DNA of 21,338 bases from Methylotenera_A sp031379885. GTDB taxonomy: Bacteria > Pseudomonadota > Gammaproteobacteria > Burkholderiales > Methylophilaceae. The stretch is from assembly GCA_031379885.1 (NCBI GenBank), contig JANNFN010000065.1, positions 1 through 21,338 of the forward strand, written 5' to 3'. Below are positions 21,095-21,338 of the stretch, piece by piece. The first letter of the stretch is position 1, and every line of letters begins with the position of its first letter. The translations under genes were made by a program, and so were the position numbers. The notes beneath the pieces are model-generated. The model saw only the letters and a list, made by a program, of their open reading frames with translations, had not been told where the DNA came from and made no database searches.

Positions 21095-21338
21095 ATGCCA
21101 TCTAAACAAGCAGAACAATCTTCTAAAATTTCCCAGCGGCACTGGTTAAAAATTGCTATAGCATTATTGGTTGTGGTATCTCTTAGCGCTTATTTATCTC
21201 GCAACATAGTTCTTGGAAAGCCTGTCGAGGCTTACGCTGCAACGATAGGTGACCTCACCCAGACAGTCGTTGCTAGTGGCCGCGTTATGACGCCGCAACG
21301 TATTTCTATTGCTGCCGAAACCACAGGACGTGTCAATG
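21095..21338 (+). CDS. HlyD/MacA-type periplasmic adaptor (partial, C-terminus outside window)
   Basis: 81 codons are visible and the frame runs off the window end. Cytosolic start (1-16), one membrane anchor (about 17-35, IAIALLVVVSLSAYL), then VEAYAATIGDLTQTVVASGR followed by VMTPQRISIAAETTGRV. That GxLTQTVxASGxV..P.....A...GRV block is the entry to the barrel-sandwich domain of membrane-fusion proteins. The missing part should contain the coiled coil and the beta-barrel; an ABC or RND transporter gene would be expected downstream. Nothing visible identifies the substrate. Confidence 0.85.
   Translation, partial: MPSKQAEQSSKISQRHWLKIAIALLVVVSLSAYLSRNIVLGKPVEAYAATIGDLTQTVVASGRVMTPQRISIAAETTGRVN

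Overview
The window looks like the chromosome of an AT-rich Gram-negative betaproteobacterium. The best guess is the Methylophilaceae (Methylotenera-like). This rests on gene families and base composition only; there is no rRNA or other phylogenetic marker. I see no tRNA, rRNA, IS element, phage gene or CRISPR array. Nearly all genes belong to envelope, stress or general maintenance families, many of them small and poorly characterised.

Layout: (1) 1-1272, leftward, the start of a phospholipase D/cardiolipin-synthase-type lipoprotein, cut by the window edge. (2) 1542-3550, two secreted low-complexity proteins and a membrane protein. (3) 3659-5462, a six-gene operon: BON lipoprotein, lmo0937-type peptide, a two-helix peptide, and YqjD-, YqjE- and YqjK-like proteins. 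(4) 5703-6428, Fe/Mn superoxide dismutase. (5) 6593-8714, a duplicated module of CsbD-like and secreted CX10C-repeat genes. (6) 8802-11656, a ferritin-like protein overlapping outer-membrane phospholipase A, then a zinc alcohol dehydrogenase. (7) 11735-14461, leftward, a PAS-GGDEF-EAL protein and a Crp/Fnr-type regulator. (8) 14684-17210, glycine-zipper lipoprotein, leftward Cys4 protein, DUF302 protein, cytochrome b561 and PAP2 phosphatase. (9) 17354-19211, collagen-like lipoprotein, DUF3309 peptide and a sorbosone/glucose-dehydrogenase-like lipoprotein. (10) 19397-21338, an MFS transporter, a small membrane protein and the start of an HlyD-type adaptor.

The main result is a recurrent 16-bp palindrome, consensus TGTGCGCTAGCGCACA, in the intergenic regions. 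I find nine good copies and one degenerate copy. Read in the direction of transcription, nine of ten promoter assignments are followed by GA. In nine of ten a -10-like hexamer (A at position 2, T at position 6) begins exactly 29.5 bp from the palindrome centre; the tenth is off by one base. This is the geometry of a class II Crp/Fnr activator site at -41.5. The half-site spacing (TGTGC-N6-GCACA) is that of CRP, and a Crp/Fnr-family gene lies in the window with one copy upstream of it. I infer that this region is one large regulon in which a Crp/Fnr-type protein switches on envelope, oxidative-stress and c-di-GMP genes: PLD, the secreted-protein cluster, the BON/Yqj operon, SOD, CsbD, PAS-GGDEF-EAL, glycine zipper, the Cys4 protein, DUF302 and the collagen-like lipoprotein.
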